From Lampris incognitus (Eukaryota > Chordata > Actinopteri > Lampriformes > Lampridae): a stretch of DNA of 64,000 nucleotides. Location: positions 28,527,333 to 28,591,332 of the forward strand of contig NC_079214.1 of NCBI RefSeq assembly GCF_029633865.1. The letters run 5' to 3'. This document shows positions 53,231 through 64,000 of this stretch, piece by piece (position 1 is the stretch's first letter; the number at the start of each line of letters is the position of its first letter). Under the pieces are notes generated by a model, which was given only the letters and a program-made list of their open reading frames with translations, searched no databases and had not been told where the DNA came from. The translations under genes and the position numbers were made by a program.

Positions 53231-53434
53231 CAGAGTTGTAAAAAACAGGTCCAGAAAGTAAAAGTTCAAACCATGTATTTACTCCACTCATGCACTACAC
53301 CAGCATTTTCTAGTCAACACCACTCCTCAACGAGGTAGGGAAAACTAGCTAATGAAATCAGCTGGTTTAGTAACATGGTTTGAGCAAATACACGGTTTGA
53401 CATTTACTTTCTGGACCTGGTTTTTACAACTCTG
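53231..53434. mobile_element. hAT-type MITE upstream of rab4a
   Basis: 204 bp with long inverted ends (CAGAGTTGTAAAAAACAGGT and its inverse), flanked by a perfect 8-bp duplication cctaaatt at 53223-53230 and 53435-53442. It lies about 450 bases upstream of the rab4a start codon. Confidence 0.93.
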
Positions 53435-53442
53435 CCTAAATT

Positions 53443-53885
53443 ATAATGAAATCTAAACTCAGAGGGTTCCTCGGTTCTTTTGTCGTATAAAATCGATAGA
53501 ATTGTATCGCATGGGTTTTAGTTCAGCATTGTGAAACCGGTTGTTTATGCCCTCTTTTGGTTGTAAACGCTGGCACGAAAGAGATGTACTTCGATTTTCA
53601 ATCCAGGGAAATAACGAAAGCTTCTTGAACGGGGCGCATCTCTACTACAACAGAGGCACTCTGCGATAGGAGTAAGACACTGCACTCCTATTCCCTTTGG
53701 GGAGAGCTTTTATTTTGAAACGCAAACCTTTCTACAGGAAGTCGAAAGGGGAAAAAAACTCCAGGATCTGCGGCCGTCAATAGGATAGTCCACTTCATTG
53801 TTTTTCTGTCTGTATTTTTCCTTTTTATTCTCCTCTGTACTGGTCTGGGAAAACAAGAGGCAGGTGTTATAACGCCGCAGTGGCC
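53443..53885 (+). promoter_or_regulatory. putative rab4a promoter/5' UTR region
   Basis: Single-copy-looking sequence between the MITE and the rab4a start codon. A TATA-like 'gtataaaat' occurs near 53487, but its relation to a transcription start is unknown. Confidence 0.35.
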
Positions 53886-62946
<9,061 letters not shown>

Positions 62947-64000
62947 GTACAAATGCTTATCCTCACCCTTAACCGCATAACCTCTAACCATCCCTGTTTA
63001 CATGAATATCCTCTTTGATCTCCCTTACTTGACCAACTCCCAACCTTGCACTCTATTGTGGCACTGCTTCCTGAAAATCCCGAACAAGCTTGTTAGATAC
63101 ACAATTATTTACCATATCTACATTTATGTTGCTACCCTTTATTGTTGATAGGCAGAATCCCTGCCATTTGCCACTAGAGGGGGGTCATTGGCCCACTTTA
63201 TTGTGTATTATGGTCTTCCACAGGTATACTGAACTACAGGGTTTGCAAGAGGGTGAACTAGTGAACAAGGGTGATCCTAAACATTTGATTTATACATTTA
63301 ACACAGCCATCTCTACAAGTGTGCGGCATGGTGGCACAGTGGTTAGCACAGTCGCCTCACAGCTAAAAGGTCCTGAGTTCGAGCCCGGGGTTAGTCCAAC
63401 CTTGGGAGTCATCCCGGGTCGTCCTCTGTGTGGAGTGTGCATGTGCATGTTCTCCCTGTGTCTGCGTGGGTTTCCTCCAGGTGCTCCAGTTTTCTGCCAT
63501 AGTCTAAAGACATGTAGGTCAGGTGAATCAGCCATACTAAATTGCCCCTAGGTATGAATGTGTGTGAGTGTTGTGTATGTTGGCCCTGTGTGATGGCCTG
63601 GCGGCCTGTCCAGGTTGTCTCCCCGCCTGCCACCCAATGACTGCTGGGATAGGCTCCAGCATCCCCGCGACCCTGAGAGTAGGATAAGTGGTTCGGATAA
63701 TGGATGGATGAATCTCTACAAGTGATTTGTGGTATTCCCATTCATTATAGTGCCATGTTAGCCACATAATTTGGTTTCAGTGCCATTTTCTGGTTGACTG
63801 ATGTAATTACAGATTGTGGTAATTAGGGTGTCAATCATATATTTAGCACCACCCATGTTTAGTACATCACCTTCCCTCAAGCCTGCAGTTAGGGCAGTGG
63901 TCACCAACCTTTTCAAGCCTAAGATCATAGCCCAAGTCCAAATGTAAACCAAGATCTACCACTTGCAAAAAATGCCGAAAAAAAAAACAAGCCCACAATG
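62947..64000 (+). other. rab4a intron 6, continues past the window
   Basis: Intron sequence after coding exon 6 holding the SINE at 63322-63711; 'gtggtcaccaaccttttcaa' near 63898 looks like the end of another dispersed repeat. No further rab4a exon was found. Confidence 0.5.
63322..63711 (+). repeat. tRNA-derived SINE with target duplication
   Basis: Head TGCGGCATGGTGGCACAGTG has the A-box; GAGTTCGAGCCC is the B-box. Body 'gtcctctgtgtggagtgtgc', 'actgctgggataggctccag', and tail 'ggataatggatggatg'. A perfect 13-bp duplication atctctacaagtg lies at 63309-63321 and 63712-63724. Confidence 0.9.

Overview
The window is vertebrate nuclear DNA, almost certainly from a teleost fish. Two conserved vertebrate genes with GT-AG introns are present, and most of the rest is fish-type transposable elements: L2/Rex1-like, RTE-like and L1-like LINEs, tRNA-derived SINEs, Ty3/Gypsy, BEL/Pao, Penelope-like elements and several hAT families. 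Nothing bacterial is present: no operons, rRNA or CRISPR.

The two host genes are head to head. phf10, the PHD-finger subunit of the PBAF chromatin remodeller, is complete on the minus strand. It has twelve coding exons from 36575 down to 2658, which join in phase to 494 codons. rab4a, an endosomal recycling Rab GTPase, is on the plus strand from 53886. Its first six coding exons (176 codons) are inside the window and the prenylated C-terminus lies beyond it. The 17.3 kb between the two start codons is almost entirely retroelements.

Layout: 1-2657 is downstream of phf10 (LINE and SINE debris, microsatellite). 2658-36575 is phf10, with a 19.7 kb intron between coding exons 9 and 10. That intron carries the most notable object: an old element bounded by diverged terminal inverted repeats at 6552 and 19803. 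It holds a broken HECT-domain (E3 ubiquitin ligase type) gene on the plus strand and a broken integrase-type transposase on the minus strand, convergently arranged. It was later hit by an L2 LINE, three hAT insertions, SINEs and a composite repeat. Other phf10 introns hold a Rex1-like LINE, a TTAA-flanked MITE, an L1-like fragment split by a SINE, and Penelope-derived inverted repeats.

36720-53885 between the genes: a composite repeat close to the phf10 start; an LTR with a 39-bp minisatellite; a BEL/Pao fragment; a Penelope-like element (40738-48121) with long inverted arms, split by a young Gypsy chromovirus (41881-47587, LTRs nearly identical); a hAT fragment carrying another hAT; a short internally deleted Gypsy (50063-53013); and a hAT MITE. 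53886-64000 is rab4a; its introns carry two more Penelope remnants, a 5'-truncated RTE-like LINE with a 19-bp target duplication, and SINEs.

Four Penelope-derived loci carry hammerhead-like ribozyme cores (CTGANGA, hairpin, GAAA), in several stages of decay. Coordinates of exons rest on reading frame, splice dinucleotides and recalled protein family sequence; no alignment or database search was run.
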